Assembly (NCBI GenBank): GCA_023228995.1
Contig: JALOAD010000004.1
Location: 1 to 64,000, forward strand
Origin: Candidatus Muiribacterium halophilum
Lineage (GTDB): Bacteria > Muiribacteriota > Muiribacteriia > Muiribacteriales > Muiribacteriaceae
Reading direction: 5' to 3'
DNA length: 64,000 nucleotides
In this document: one piece after another, positions 56,706-64,000 of the stretch
Layout of the letters: each line of letters begins with the position of its first letter
Position numbering within the stretch: position 1 is the first letter of the stretch
Translations under genes and position numbers: made by a program
The notes under the pieces: model-generated
What the model was told of the DNA's origin: nothing
Databases searched by the model: none
What the model saw: only the letters and a program-made list of their open reading frames with translations

Positions 56706-58556
56706 TTATTTTATCTTATCTGCAATTTTTTTTATAATTTCACTTGCATAATCATAATACAATTTTTCTACATCATTTTCAATGTATGATTTCATATATT
56801 TATCTGCATTTTTATAATCTTTAAGAATCATATAACAATTCCCAATATAAAAATCGACAAGAGTAAATTCAGAATTTAATTTTTTAACATTTAAATAACA
56901 TTCCAAAGCATTAAAATGCTCTTTTCTAAATTCATAACAAGTACCTAATTGAAAATGAGGCATATAGGATCTTGCATCAAAATCCAAACCTTTTTTTAAA
57001 ACAACAATTGCTTCATCAATTTTTTTCATTCTGATATAGGAATCTGCCAAAGAAAAATATGCTAAATTTGTATCATAATTCCATTTGACATATATTTCAT
57101 TTATATCACCATCAGCTTTTGAAATAATTGCTTTTTTAAAAAATTCAACTGCTTTTTCATTATCATTCCGTCTGGAATATATCATGCCCAAACCATGCAA
57201 AACAATGCCGTTTTCAGGGATAATATCAGTAGATTTTATAAAATTTTCTTCTGCTTTTTCCAAATCTCCTATTTTTAAAAACAAAGATCCTAGGCTATAA
57301 AACCCCCACGGATTGTCTGGATTATCTTCGGTAAATTTTCCAGCTTCTTCAATTGCTTTTTTTATTTCATTAGGGATTTCGCTTTTATCATTCCGTTTGG
57401 AATCAGAAGAGTTATTTTTTTTATCTTCAACATTCAAATCATTTTCTAAATTATTTATTCTTTCAATTATTTTTTCATCTGGATTATATTTTTCTAAAAT
57501 AATATGCTTTTCTTTTTCAAATTCTTCATTCAAATTAAGAAGTTTATATATCTGTAAAATATTCATCCTTAAATAAATATCATCAACTATTGTATTTCTT
57601 ATACTTTCAAACTTTTTTAATGCATCATTAACTTTGCCAGATACCATGTAAAAAATACCTTGATAATATAAAAAATAAGCTTTTGTATCACCACTCATAA
57701 CATTCATTTTTTGATATTTTTCAATAACTTCACCCATTTCTGAAATCTTCTCTAATTTTAAAAGTAATCTTAAATACTCAAGAATAAAAAGATCATCATT
57801 CACATCTAATAGCTGATCTTCAATTATTCTCAAAGATTCGGAAGTTTTTCCCAATTCATCAAGTATTCTAGTTAAAAGAAGAACTTCTTCGCCTCGAGGT
57901 TTTTTTATAATATCTAAAGTTTTAAAAAGTATTTCGGCAGCTTCGTATAAATTACCAGTATTATAGTAATATACAGCTTTATAAAATATTAATTCATTAT
58001 ATTTTGATATAAATTCAATATTTTCCTCAAGTACTTTATTTAAAACATCATTTCTTCTGTTATTAACAGCTTCTTTAAATTTCAATTCTAACAACTTTAT
58101 AAAACTCCTTTCAAAAATCTCATAAAGTGGGTGATTAGGATCTTCACAGAGTTGTTTTCTAAAAGCTTTTATATAATAATCAAAGTTATCATCCTTAATA
58201 TTGTCATAATTAACATAGACTGGAATAAGTTCACTTGAAACACCTGATTTTCTTAGTAAAAAACTTTCATTTTTTACTAAATGTATTTTTTTTTCGGTAT
58301 TTATAATATCTTTTAATAAATCTATAAAATCAATTATTTCATAATTTATTACAGGTTTAATATATTCATATCTAAAAAAATTATTTTTATTAATATATAA
58401 ATTATTTTTCCTTCTACTAGTAATTTTATATATGCTAATGTAACCGTTATATACAAAACCTGCAAAAATAATTTTATCTTTTATACCTTCTGGAATAATG
58501 TAAATTTCATTTTTCAAACTCATCGAATTGTTTTCAATTATTATAACATTGCTCAT
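56706..58556 (-). CDS. TPR protein (616 residues)
   Basis: A soluble protein without a signal peptide. The first ~130 residues are beta-rich with no known match; from about 145 onward there are TPR-like helical pairs, strongest at residues 410-610 (PWGFYSLGSLFLKIGDLEKAEENFIKS; LHGLGMIYSRRNDNEKAVEFFKKAI). A charged spacer (about 370-390) separates two TPR blocks. GGAG precedes the ATG, which overlaps the upstream gene by 4 bp, so the cluster is co-translated. It is likely a cytoplasmic adaptor. Confidence 0.75.
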   Translation of the reverse strand: MSNVIIIENNSMSLKNEIYIIPEGIKDKIIFAGFVYNGYISIYKITSRRKNNLYINKNNFFRYEYIKPVINYEIIDFIDLLKDIINTEKKIHLVKNESFLLRKSGVSSELIPVYVNYDNIKDDNFDYYIKAFRKQLCEDPNHPLYEIFERSFIKLLELKFKEAVNNRRNDVLNKVLEENIEFISKYNELIFYKAVYYYNTGNLYEAAEILFKTLDIIKKPRGEEVLLLTRILDELGKTSESLRIIEDQLLDVNDDLFILEYLRLLLKLEKISEMGEVIEKYQKMNVMSGDTKAYFLYYQGIFYMVSGKVNDALKKFESIRNTIVDDIYLRMNILQIYKLLNLNEEFEKEKHIILEKYNPDEKIIERINNLENDLNVEDKKNNSSDSKRNDKSEIPNEIKKAIEEAGKFTEDNPDNPWGFYSLGSLFLKIGDLEKAEENFIKSTDIIPENGIVLHGLGMIYSRRNDNEKAVEFFKKAIISKADGDINEIYVKWNYDTNLAYFSLADSYIRMKKIDEAIVVLKKGLDFDARSYMPHFQLGTCYEFRKEHFNALECYLNVKKLNSEFTLVDFYIGNCYMILKDYKNADKYMKSYIENDVEKLYYDYASEIIKKIADKIK

Positions 58557-59575
58557 AAATCTTTCTCCAAAATGTAATTTCTAAAAACTATATTTTTTAT
58601 TAAAAATCTTCTTCCCTGTTTTTTAATAAGATCAATCTGCATAATCCTTTTTAATACTGAACCACATGCCCCTGTACTAATATTCATAAGGTTTGATAGT
58701 TCTGAAATAGTCAAACCATTATCCTTAGAAAGCGATATCAACAGAAGAATATATCTAACTTGATTTTTACCTCTGCATTTTGATATATAAGTATTTAACA
58801 GATCTGATATTCTATATTCATCAATAGAATTTTGATTTTTTTTACTATCAATATATAATGATAATTCTCCATAATATAAGTAAAATAATTCATCTTTTTC
58901 ACATTCGACATCTTCAAAAGATAATTTGCAAAACAAATTTTCTTTTTTTATAAATTGTCTAAAATAATCAATATTTTTAAATTCAAAGAATACATTGAAA
59001 GATGAATTTTCTCCTTTTTTTATAATATGTTTAATTGTATTATCAACTTCTAATTTAAAATTTCTCCTATCTTCATAAAAAAAATCAATATCTCCTATAA
59101 AAAAATGTTTTATTTTTAACTTTTCTCCCAATAAAAATAAAACATCCCAAGCTTTATTAAAATTATCTACTCTTGAATTTTTATTATCTATAATTTCTTT
59201 CATCAAACATAATATTTTTTCATCGAAATTTAATTTTAATAAAAAATTATACAATTGACCTATAGTATTTATCTTTAATTTAGTTCTAATGAATTTTCTA
59301 AATATCTTTACAAGAGTAAATTGATAAAAATGTTCAAATGTATAAAAAGAATTTGTAAGATCTATATAAATAAAATCATTTTCATTAATTAACTCACTTT
59401 TTAAAAAATATGAAATATAGTATCCATAATATGAGTTAATCCAATTTATGGGATTTTGTGACTTTAAAAAAACATTCAATTCTCTATTAAACAACATAGT
59501 ATTAAAATTATCAGAATTAGGTTTAATTATCAAGCTTTTCAATTTATTTAAGTTATAATAGTAAACAACACTCAA
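58553..59575 (-). CDS. Degenerate AAA-ATPase-like protein with C-terminal winged helix
   Basis: A 340-residue protein. The layout recalls archaeal-type/STAND AAA proteins: FNRELNVFLKS (GREKEL-like) near residue 28, DFIYIDLTNSFYTFEHFYQF near 63, a Walker-B-like KIKHFFIGDIDFF near 155, SFNVFFEF near 192, and a winged helix at about 270-335 (LTISELSNLMNISTGACGSVLKRI). The P-loop is absent: where GxxxxGKT should lie the sequence is NPINWINSYYGYY. It is probably a non-hydrolysing regulator. The start is TTG at 59575 with no clear ribosome-binding site. It is first in the four-gene HEAT/TPR cluster. Confidence 0.6.
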   Translation of the reverse strand: MSVVYYYNLNKLKSLIIKPNSDNFNTMLFNRELNVFLKSQNPINWINSYYGYYISYFLKSELINENDFIYIDLTNSFYTFEHFYQFTLVKIFRKFIRTKLKINTIGQLYNFLLKLNFDEKILCLMKEIIDNKNSRVDNFNKAWDVLFLLGEKLKIKHFFIGDIDFFYEDRRNFKLEVDNTIKHIIKKGENSSFNVFFEFKNIDYFRQFIKKENLFCKLSFEDVECEKDELFYLYYGELSLYIDSKKNQNSIDEYRISDLLNTYISKCRGKNQVRYILLLISLSKDNGLTISELSNLMNISTGACGSVLKRIMQIDLIKKQGRRFLIKNIVFRNYILEKDL

Positions 59576-59719
59576 TTGAATTAATTTATTGATTAAATAA
59601 ATAAAAGTTAAAGTTTTTATTTAATTTTACCGATTTGAATAGAGTCCACTTAAAAACAAATTATAAAATTTATTTATGGACTTTAGTTGATGCTTAAAAA
59701 TTTTAGTAGGGGGTGGCTT

Positions 59720-59851
59720 ATGTTCTGTCCTAAATGTAAAAAAAATGACAATGACTGGACTATCGAGGATACTCTTATAATTCACAACAAATGTAAATAT
59801 AAAGCAAGAAATCGTGAATTTTTGGATTATCTTAGAGTACTTGGTTGTTAA
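59720..59851 (+). CDS. Small cysteine-rich (zinc-ribbon-like) protein, 43 residues
   Basis: It starts at an ATG preceded by GGGGG 6 nt upstream and encodes a short protein with CPKC at residues 3-6, Cys25 and a C-terminal Cys43, plus His22. The CxxC pair suggests zinc binding, though only three or four ligands exist. No family is recognised. It is alone on the plus strand between two minus-strand units, and its mRNA would end at the bidirectional terminator at 59885-59917. Good initiation signal, own terminator and the cysteines support a real gene despite its size. Confidence 0.6.
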   Translation: MFCPKCKKNDNDWTIEDTLIIHNKCKYKARNREFLDYLRVLGC

Positions 59852-59884
59852 TCAAAATTTGTAATTAAACCTAAGATTTAAATA

Positions 59885-59917
59885 AAAAAAAGCTTACATT
59901 TAAAGTAAGCTTTTTTT
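59885..59917. terminator. Bidirectional terminator
   Basis: A 13-bp perfect stem (AAAAAAAGCTTAC with GTAAGCTTTTTTT) with a 7-nt loop gives a T run on either strand. It serves the 43-residue gene (plus) and the SANT/Tudor gene that ends the dnaK-dnaJ unit (minus, stop at 59937). Confidence 0.9.
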
Positions 59918-59936
59918 ATTTAAAGTGAAATTGAAT

Positions 59937-60497
59937 TTAATCTAAAAGACCCATAACAAGTTTTTTTTCTCCAATATCCTCAAAGTCCACAAGCATCATC
60001 TTCATACTTCCAGAATTGATTATTTCTTTAACAGTACCTTCTTTTCTCCATATTTCATGGTATATTTTCTGAAAAATCTGATATTCCTTATTTGTTCTAT
60101 AAATATCAACATATTCTTTTTTCTTTTTTTGTTTTTTACGATTGATTCTACTAATAATATTTTTCTTAACATTAGCTTTCTTTATTAATCTCTTCTTTTC
60201 CTGAAGTCTTGAAAGACCTAATCTATGAAGTTTTCTTCTTATTGATATTGAAGTCACATCAAAGTAAACTGATAATTCTTCATCATTCATTTTCATAAAG
60301 TTTTTTCTTAAAAATTCTTCTTCTTCATTATTCCATTTTTTTTGTTTCTGTCTTACACATCCTAGTCTTGATAATTTTCTTTGAATAGCAATTACAGTTA
60401 CACCAAATTTTTTTGACAATTCAGTATTAGGAATCACTTCAAAGGATTTTCTTAAAAATTGTTCTTCTTCCACCGTCCAACGTTTAATATTAGCCAA
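59937..60497 (-). CDS. Tandem SANT/Myb-like DNA-binding protein with a PcrA/UvrD-like Tudor tail
   Basis: A 186-residue protein. Two consecutive helix-turn-helix units of about 48 residues share the plan W-T/N-x-EEE-x-FLRK-x-F ... L-S-x-x-F-x-V-T ... I-x-RKL-x-RLG (residues 7-47 and 55-95). A very basic linker follows (about 98-128). The last ~50 residues (IYHEIWRKEGTVKEI, LVDFEDIGEKKLVMG) resemble the Tudor-like C-terminal domain by which PcrA/UvrD contact RNA polymerase. By inference it is a transcription factor that binds both DNA and polymerase. The start is TTG at 60497 with GGGGG 6 nt upstream. It is last in dnaK-dnaJ-barrel-pilin. Confidence 0.7.
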   Translation of the reverse strand: MANIKRWTVEEEQFLRKSFEVIPNTELSKKFGVTVIAIQRKLSRLGCVRQKQKKWNNEEEEFLRKNFMKMNDEELSVYFDVTSISIRRKLHRLGLSRLQEKKRLIKKANVKKNIISRINRKKQKKKKEYVDIYRTNKEYQIFQKIYHEIWRKEGTVKEIINSGSMKMMLVDFEDIGEKKLVMGLLD

Positions 60498-60525
60498 TCC
60501 GAACCCCCTCTCGCTTAGTTTTTTT

Positions 60526-60966
60526 TTAGTTTCTCAAAAAAACACTCGTCTGAAAATCAACATTTCCAGACTCTATTTTTATTTTTATAATTTTACCTTT
60601 TTTACCTTCGACCGTCAAATCAAATTTATCTATATAAGAAATTATTTTTTCATCAAAATTCATAGTTTCGACTTTTTTCAATTTATTATCTTCAAGTAAA
60701 ATATTGTATTTTTCACCATCTTTACCATCTCTATACTCAATATTATTCTCTCCAACAGAAATAATTTCCTTTGAATTTTTTAATTCTTCAACAACAAATC
60801 TCATAGCATTTTTTGCATTATTTAAATCTGTAATTCTTATTTCAGCTTTTTTCTCCCCTTTAGAGCCTACTATCTGCCATGAAAGCATAACAACAAGTAA
60901 TCCTAATATAGCAAGGACTATAACAAGCTCAACTATTGTAAAACCATTTTTCTTTTTAAAAAACAC
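60526..60966 (-). CDS. Type IV pilin-like/pseudopilin protein
   Basis: A 146-residue protein with a prepilin leader: KKKNG then FTIVE, the prepilin peptidase site (cleavage after Gly, Glu at +5), followed by a hydrophobic helix of about 20 residues. The C-terminal ~100 residues are a small globular part resembling GspH/PilE-like pseudopilins. The GTG at 60966 is favoured (AGGAG, 6 nt upstream) over a TTG two codons before. It would function in a pilus or type II secretion system, whose secretin may be the one at 42192-43244. It overlaps the barrel gene by 11 bp. Confidence 0.85.
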   Translation of the reverse strand: MFFKKKNGFTIVELVIVLAILGLLVVMLSWQIVGSKGEKKAEIRITDLNNAKNAMRFVVEELKNSKEIISVGENNIEYRDGKDGEKYNILLEDNKLKKVETMNFDEKIISYIDKFDLTVEGKKGKIIKIKIESGNVDFQTSVFLRN

Positions 60967-61654
60967 AATCAACTCCTATTACAATCCTGTCATTTTCCAG
61001 CATTGTATATTTTTTATCATATTCATTTTCATTTATATACCCCAAAGTAAAGTTATAAGCTCCTTTATATTTATGTTTTATAAAAAAAATAAGATTATCT
61101 CCATTAAATTCTATACCTAATCTTGTTTTTTCATCAAAATCAAAATTATATCTTAAAAGTATAAAAAAAGAATCTGCTTCATTTGTCAATAAATCATAAC
61201 CACCAAAAAAAGCATTTCCGCCAATTTTTCCAGAAAAATTATAACCAAAACCAAAATTATCTTTTAATACATATAAAGAATTGTAATTAGAATTATCAGT
61301 ATCAAAAAGAATTCCCAATGTGTAAATATTTCTAAACATATAATCAGCAATGTTGATTTTAATTGAATAAATCATATCAGGCTCTTTAAGATTATCTTGA
61401 GAATAAAATTTTTTTAAAAGTCCAAATTCAATAAGCTCAGCTGATCTAAAATTATAATAAAGAGAGTATATATTTTCCTTATTATTGTTAATTTCATACT
61501 GTCTAGAATAAAAACCAAAATCAGCTGTAGCTTCTTCAGCATAAGTATAACCAGGTAGAAGTAATCCATTACTATCTGGATACTTAACTTCTATTGAATA
61601 AGAAAAAAAGCAAATGTTAATGAAAAAGATTATAAATAATATTTTTTTTATCAT
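60956..61654 (-). CDS. Probable outer-membrane beta-barrel protein
   Basis: About 232 residues with a signal peptide (MIKKILFIIFFINICFFS) and alternating aromatic strands (YSLYYNFRSAELIEFGLLKKF, FFILLRYNFDFDEKTRLGIEF) that end in a terminal Phe (VIGVDCVF), as expected of small outer-membrane barrels. No family is recognised. The start is unsure: ATG 61654 gives the best signal peptide but has no nearby ribosome-binding site; an upstream TTG at 61690 overlaps the dnaJ stop. Its location after dnaJ and before the pilin suggests one transcript. Confidence 0.6.
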   Translation of the reverse strand: MIKKILFIIFFINICFFSYSIEVKYPDSNGLLLPGYTYAEEATADFGFYSRQYEINNNKENIYSLYYNFRSAELIEFGLLKKFYSQDNLKEPDMIYSIKINIADYMFRNIYTLGILFDTDNSNYNSLYVLKDNFGFGYNFSGKIGGNAFFGGYDLLTNEADSFFILLRYNFDFDEKTRLGIEFNGDNLIFFIKHKYKGAYNFTLGYINENEYDKKYTMLENDRIVIGVDCVF

Positions 61655-61686
61655 AAAATGAATTATAATTAAAAATCCCTCACCTT

Positions 61687-62820
61687 TCAAGCTTTAAAAA
61701 AATTTTTTAATTTTTCAAAGAAATTTCCAGAATCTGGATGGTTTTTTCCAGAAAGGGAATCTGAAAATGTTTTTAAAAGTTCTTTCTGTTTTTTATCCAG
61801 CCCTACAGGCATTTCAATATTTACTTTAACATATAAATCACCCCGTCTGGAAGAAAAAGGTACTCCTTCACTTTTTATTCTAAAAACTTTCCCTGGTTGT
61901 GTTCCTTCTGGGACAGTCATAGTTACTTTATTTCCCTGCATAACCGGAACAGTTATTTTATCTCCCAAAACCGCACTTGTAAACTTAACTGGAATTTCAC
62001 AATATATATCATATCCTTCTCTTCTAAAAAAAGGATGTTCTTTAACTTTAACAAAAATTATAAGATCTCCAGCTGGACCATTATTAGGACCAATATCTCC
62101 ACCACCTCTTACTCTTACTTTCTGTCCTTGATCAATACCAGCAGGAATCTTTACTTTCATTTTTTCTTTTTTTTCCTGAACACCTTTGCCATGACATTGA
62201 GCACACACTTCTTCTATTATCTGTCCTTTTCCACCACATTGAGGACAAGTTGAGGATACACTAAAAAAACCCTGTGATCTCATCACTTTACCTTTACCAT
62301 GACATTGAGGACAAGTTTTAAGTTTTGTTCCTTCTTTAGCACCAGTTCCATGACATGGTTCACAATATATATCTCTTGGTATTGTAATTGATATTTCTTT
62401 ACCAAATACAGCTTCTTCAAAATCAAGTTCAATTTCAGTCTTTATATCTCTTCCTCTTCTTGCTGATGCTCTTCTACCGGCATTTCCACCAAAACCACCT
62501 TCTCCAAAGAAAGCATCAAATATATCTCCTATTCCTCCAAACCCAAAATTTTCACCACCGCCAAAACCATGACTATTAAAATCAAATCCATTCATTCCAT
62601 TCATAGAATGACCAAACTGATCATATTGCTGTTTTTTATTTGAATCAGAAAGAACTTCATAAGCTTCGCTAACTTCTTTAAATTTATCTTCTGCTTCTTT
62701 ATTACCTGGATTAACATCAGGATGATATTTTCTTGCGAGTTTTCTATAAGCTTTTTTTATCTCATCCTGACCAGACTGCTTGTCTATTTCAAGAGTTTCA
62801 TAATAATCTCTTTTTGCCAT
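61687..62820 (-). CDS. dnaJ: Chaperone protein DnaJ
   Basis: A 377-residue complete type-I J protein. Residues 1-68 are the J domain with HPD (YHPDVNPG). About 72-125 is a Gly/Phe-rich region. About 145-215 is the zinc centre with four CxxCxGxG motifs ([32 protein letters not shown]). The substrate-binding C-terminal domains follow to the end. It works with the DnaK encoded 126 bp upstream. GAGG/AGGTGAGG precede the ATG. Two hairpins lie between dnaK and dnaJ. Confidence 0.98.
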   Translation of the reverse strand: MAKRDYYETLEIDKQSGQDEIKKAYRKLARKYHPDVNPGNKEAEDKFKEVSEAYEVLSDSNKKQQYDQFGHSMNGMNGFDFNSHGFGGGENFGFGGIGDIFDAFFGEGGFGGNAGRRASARRGRDIKTEIELDFEEAVFGKEISITIPRDIYCEPCHGTGAKEGTKLKTCPQCHGKGKVMRSQGFFSVSSTCPQCGGKGQIIEEVCAQCHGKGVQEKKEKMKVKIPAGIDQGQKVRVRGGGDIGPNNGPAGDLIIFVKVKEHPFFRREGYDIYCEIPVKFTSAVLGDKITVPVMQGNKVTMTVPEGTQPGKVFRIKSEGVPFSSRRGDLYVKVNIEMPVGLDKKQKELLKTFSDSLSGKNHPDSGNFFEKLKNFFKA

Positions 62821-62848
62821 AATACCTCACCTCTTATTTTAATATAAA

Positions 62849-62895
62849 TCAATTGAACTCTCTGAACTAAATTTGTATTCAGAGAGTTCAATTGA
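62849..62895. promoter_or_regulatory. 18-bp perfect hairpin between dnaK and dnaJ
   Basis: TCAATTGAACTCTCTGAA (62849-62866) and its exact complement (62878-62895) enclose an 11-nt loop. There is no T run after it on the minus strand, so it is more likely an mRNA stability or processing element than a terminator. Confidence 0.7.
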
Positions 62896-62905
62896 CTTAA
62901 TGAAA

Positions 62906-62926
62906 GGCAGATATATTTAATCTGCC
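62906..62926 (-). terminator. Weak terminator-like hairpin after dnaK
   Basis: A 7-bp stem (GGCAGAT with ATCTGCC) and 7-nt loop are followed on the minus strand by a short T-rich stretch (TTTC), 20 bp after the dnaK stop. It may reduce read-through from dnaK into dnaJ. Confidence 0.45.
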
Positions 62927-62946
62927 CTTCATATTCAGTCATATTA

Positions 62947-64000
62947 TTACTTTTCTATTTCAGCATCAACTACTTTTTCTGAATCATCAGATTTTTCAGT
63001 GTTTTCAGTGTTGCCCTGAGGACCTTGCTGTTGTTGTCCTTCCTGAGGATTTGTAGTTTTATACACTTGTTCAGCAAGCTTATGAGAAGCTGTCATAAGT
63101 TCTTCTTTTTTCGCTTTTATTTCTTCAACCGTACCAGTTTCCTTAATCTTTTTAAGTTCTTCGATAGATTTTTCAATAGCTTCTCTATCAGAAGCCTCAA
63201 TCTTATCTCCGTAGTCTTTTAAGCTTTTTTCAGTAGAATAAATAAACTGATCAGCTTCGTTTTTAACTTCTATACTTTCTTTTTTCTTTTTATCTTCTTC
63301 TTCAAACTGTTTAGCTTCTTCCATCATTCTATTTATTTCGTTATCAGATAATCCATCAGATACATTTACTTTAATTTTCTGCTCTTTTCCTGTTCCATTA
63401 TCTTTTGCAGAAACATTCAATATACCGTTAGCATCAATATCAAATGATACTTCTATCTGAGGCATTCCTCTAGGTGCAGGTGGAATACCAACAAGATCGA
63501 ATTTAGCAAGAGTTTTATTATCATGAGCCATTGCTCTTTCACCCTGAAGAACATGAATACTTACCGCAGGTTGATTGTCATCAGCTGTCGAGAAAGTCTG
63601 ACTTTTTTTGGTTGGAATAGTAGTGTTTCTTTCTATTATCTTTGTAAACACTCCACCTAAAGTTTCAATACCAAGAGAAATTGGTATTACATCAAGAAGA
63701 AGTACATCTTTTATATCTCCTGCAAGAACAGCACCCTGTATTGCAGCACCAATTCCAACACATTCGTCTGGATTAATACCTTTGTGAGGTTCTTTGCCAA
63801 ACATATTTTTAACTAATTCTTGAACTGCTGGCATTCTAGTCTGTCCACCAACCAATATTACTTCAGAAACCTCTCCCATGCTCCAACCAGCATCTTTCAT
63901 AGCCTGTTCAATAGGTTTTTTTGTGCTTGTTACAAGATCAGAAACTATACTTTCAAGTTTAGCTCTTGAAAGATTCAAATCCAAATGCTTTGGTTCACCA
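62947..64000 (-). CDS. dnaK: Chaperone protein DnaK (Hsp70), C-terminal part, cut by the window edge
   Basis: The reading frame continues to the end of the window; the last readable codons upstream give [16 protein letters not shown], the usual mid-protein DnaK sequence. Visible are the end of the ATPase domain ([30 protein letters not shown]), the substrate-binding domain ([32 protein letters not shown]) and the helical lid. A Gln/Gly-rich tail ends in DAEIEK. About 350 residues are present; the N-terminal ~260 lie outside. It is followed by two hairpins and dnaJ. Confidence 0.97.
   Translation of the reverse strand, partial: GEPKHLDLNLSRAKLESIVSDLVTSTKKPIEQAMKDAGWSMGEVSEVILVGGQTRMPAVQELVKNMFGKEPHKGINPDECVGIGAAIQGAVLAGDIKDVLLLDVIPISLGIETLGGVFTKIIERNTTIPTKKSQTFSTADDNQPAVSIHVLQGERAMAHDNKTLAKFDLVGIPPAPRGMPQIEVSFDIDANGILNVSAKDNGTGKEQKIKVNVSDGLSDNEINRMMEEAKQFEEEDKKKKESIEVKNEADQFIYSTEKSLKDYGDKIEASDREAIEKSIEELKKIKETGTVEEIKAKKEELMTASHKLAEQVYKTTNPQEGQQQQGPQGNTENTEKSDDSEKVVDAEIEK

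Overview
This is a very AT-rich window (G+C well under 35% by eye) from a bacterium that looks like an anaerobic diderm. It has lipid A/Kdo genes (lpxK, waaA, an lpxL-type acyltransferase), an LptD/OstA-like barrel and a PorV-like barrel. It also has an SLH-domain porin of the kind that ties the outer membrane to peptidoglycan in Negativicutes, Thermotogae and Deinococcus. The base composition, HrcA/CIRCE heat-shock control, and very long HEAT/TPR proteins fit an uncultured lineage such as Muiribacteriota/Riflebacteria-type candidate phyla. That placement is inference only and needs marker-gene phylogeny. No rRNA, tRNA, CRISPR or intact transposase was seen. Almost everything from 0.9 to 49 kb is on the minus strand; only the CPBP protease gene (1-0.9 kb), the rpsF-dnaB block (49.5-52.4 kb) and a 43-residue gene at 59.7 kb are on the plus strand.

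Layout. (1) 0.9-4.6 kb: groES-groEL-hrcA-mini-dnaJ, with a consensus-like promoter, a variant CIRCE operator, and a terminator between groEL and hrcA. (2) 4.8-22.5 kb: a nearly gapless 17-gene minus-strand unit behind one near-consensus promoter (22568-22596). It reads 3D-domain protein, accB, lpd, gcvT, gcvH, gcvPA, gcvPB, a homoserine-kinase-like gene, lysC, lptD-like, a propeller lipoprotein, rpiB, upp, dCMP deaminase, wecA, a nucleotide-sugar 4,6-dehydratase and a TagA-type glycosyltransferase. (3) 22.7-35.7 kb: an LPS operon led by an 8-kb gene for a 2657-residue HEAT+TPR protein, followed by lpxL-type, waaA, GT4, lpxK and pdxA. (4) 35.8-42.1 kb: RDD and HEAT proteins, then a Zn-ribbon DnaB-like ATPase, a lipoprotein, FHA-GAF-HD-GYP and acpS. 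(5) 42.2-49.0 kb: a cell-surface unit of SLH porin, glucodextranase-type lipoprotein, PorV-like barrel, ComFB and a short secretin, with a double CBM48 protein upstream. (6) 49.5-52.4 kb: rpsF-ssb-rpsR-rplI-dnaB. (7) 52.4-59.6 kb: a four-gene cluster of a HEAT-TM-TPR protein, two TPR proteins and a degenerate AAA/winged-helix protein. (8) 59.7-64 kb: dnaK (partial)-dnaJ-barrel-pseudopilin-SANT/Tudor protein.

The most unusual items are: a TagA glycosyltransferase fused to what reads as a catalytically dead WecA/MraY-like domain; a giant HEAT-TPR scaffold cotranscribed with lipid A/Kdo genes; a tandem SANT/Myb protein with a PcrA/UvrD-like Tudor tail at the end of the dnaK-dnaJ unit; an altered CIRCE operator paired with an altered HrcA wing; and a family of 8-bp-period repeats that begin at the stop codons of unrelated genes.
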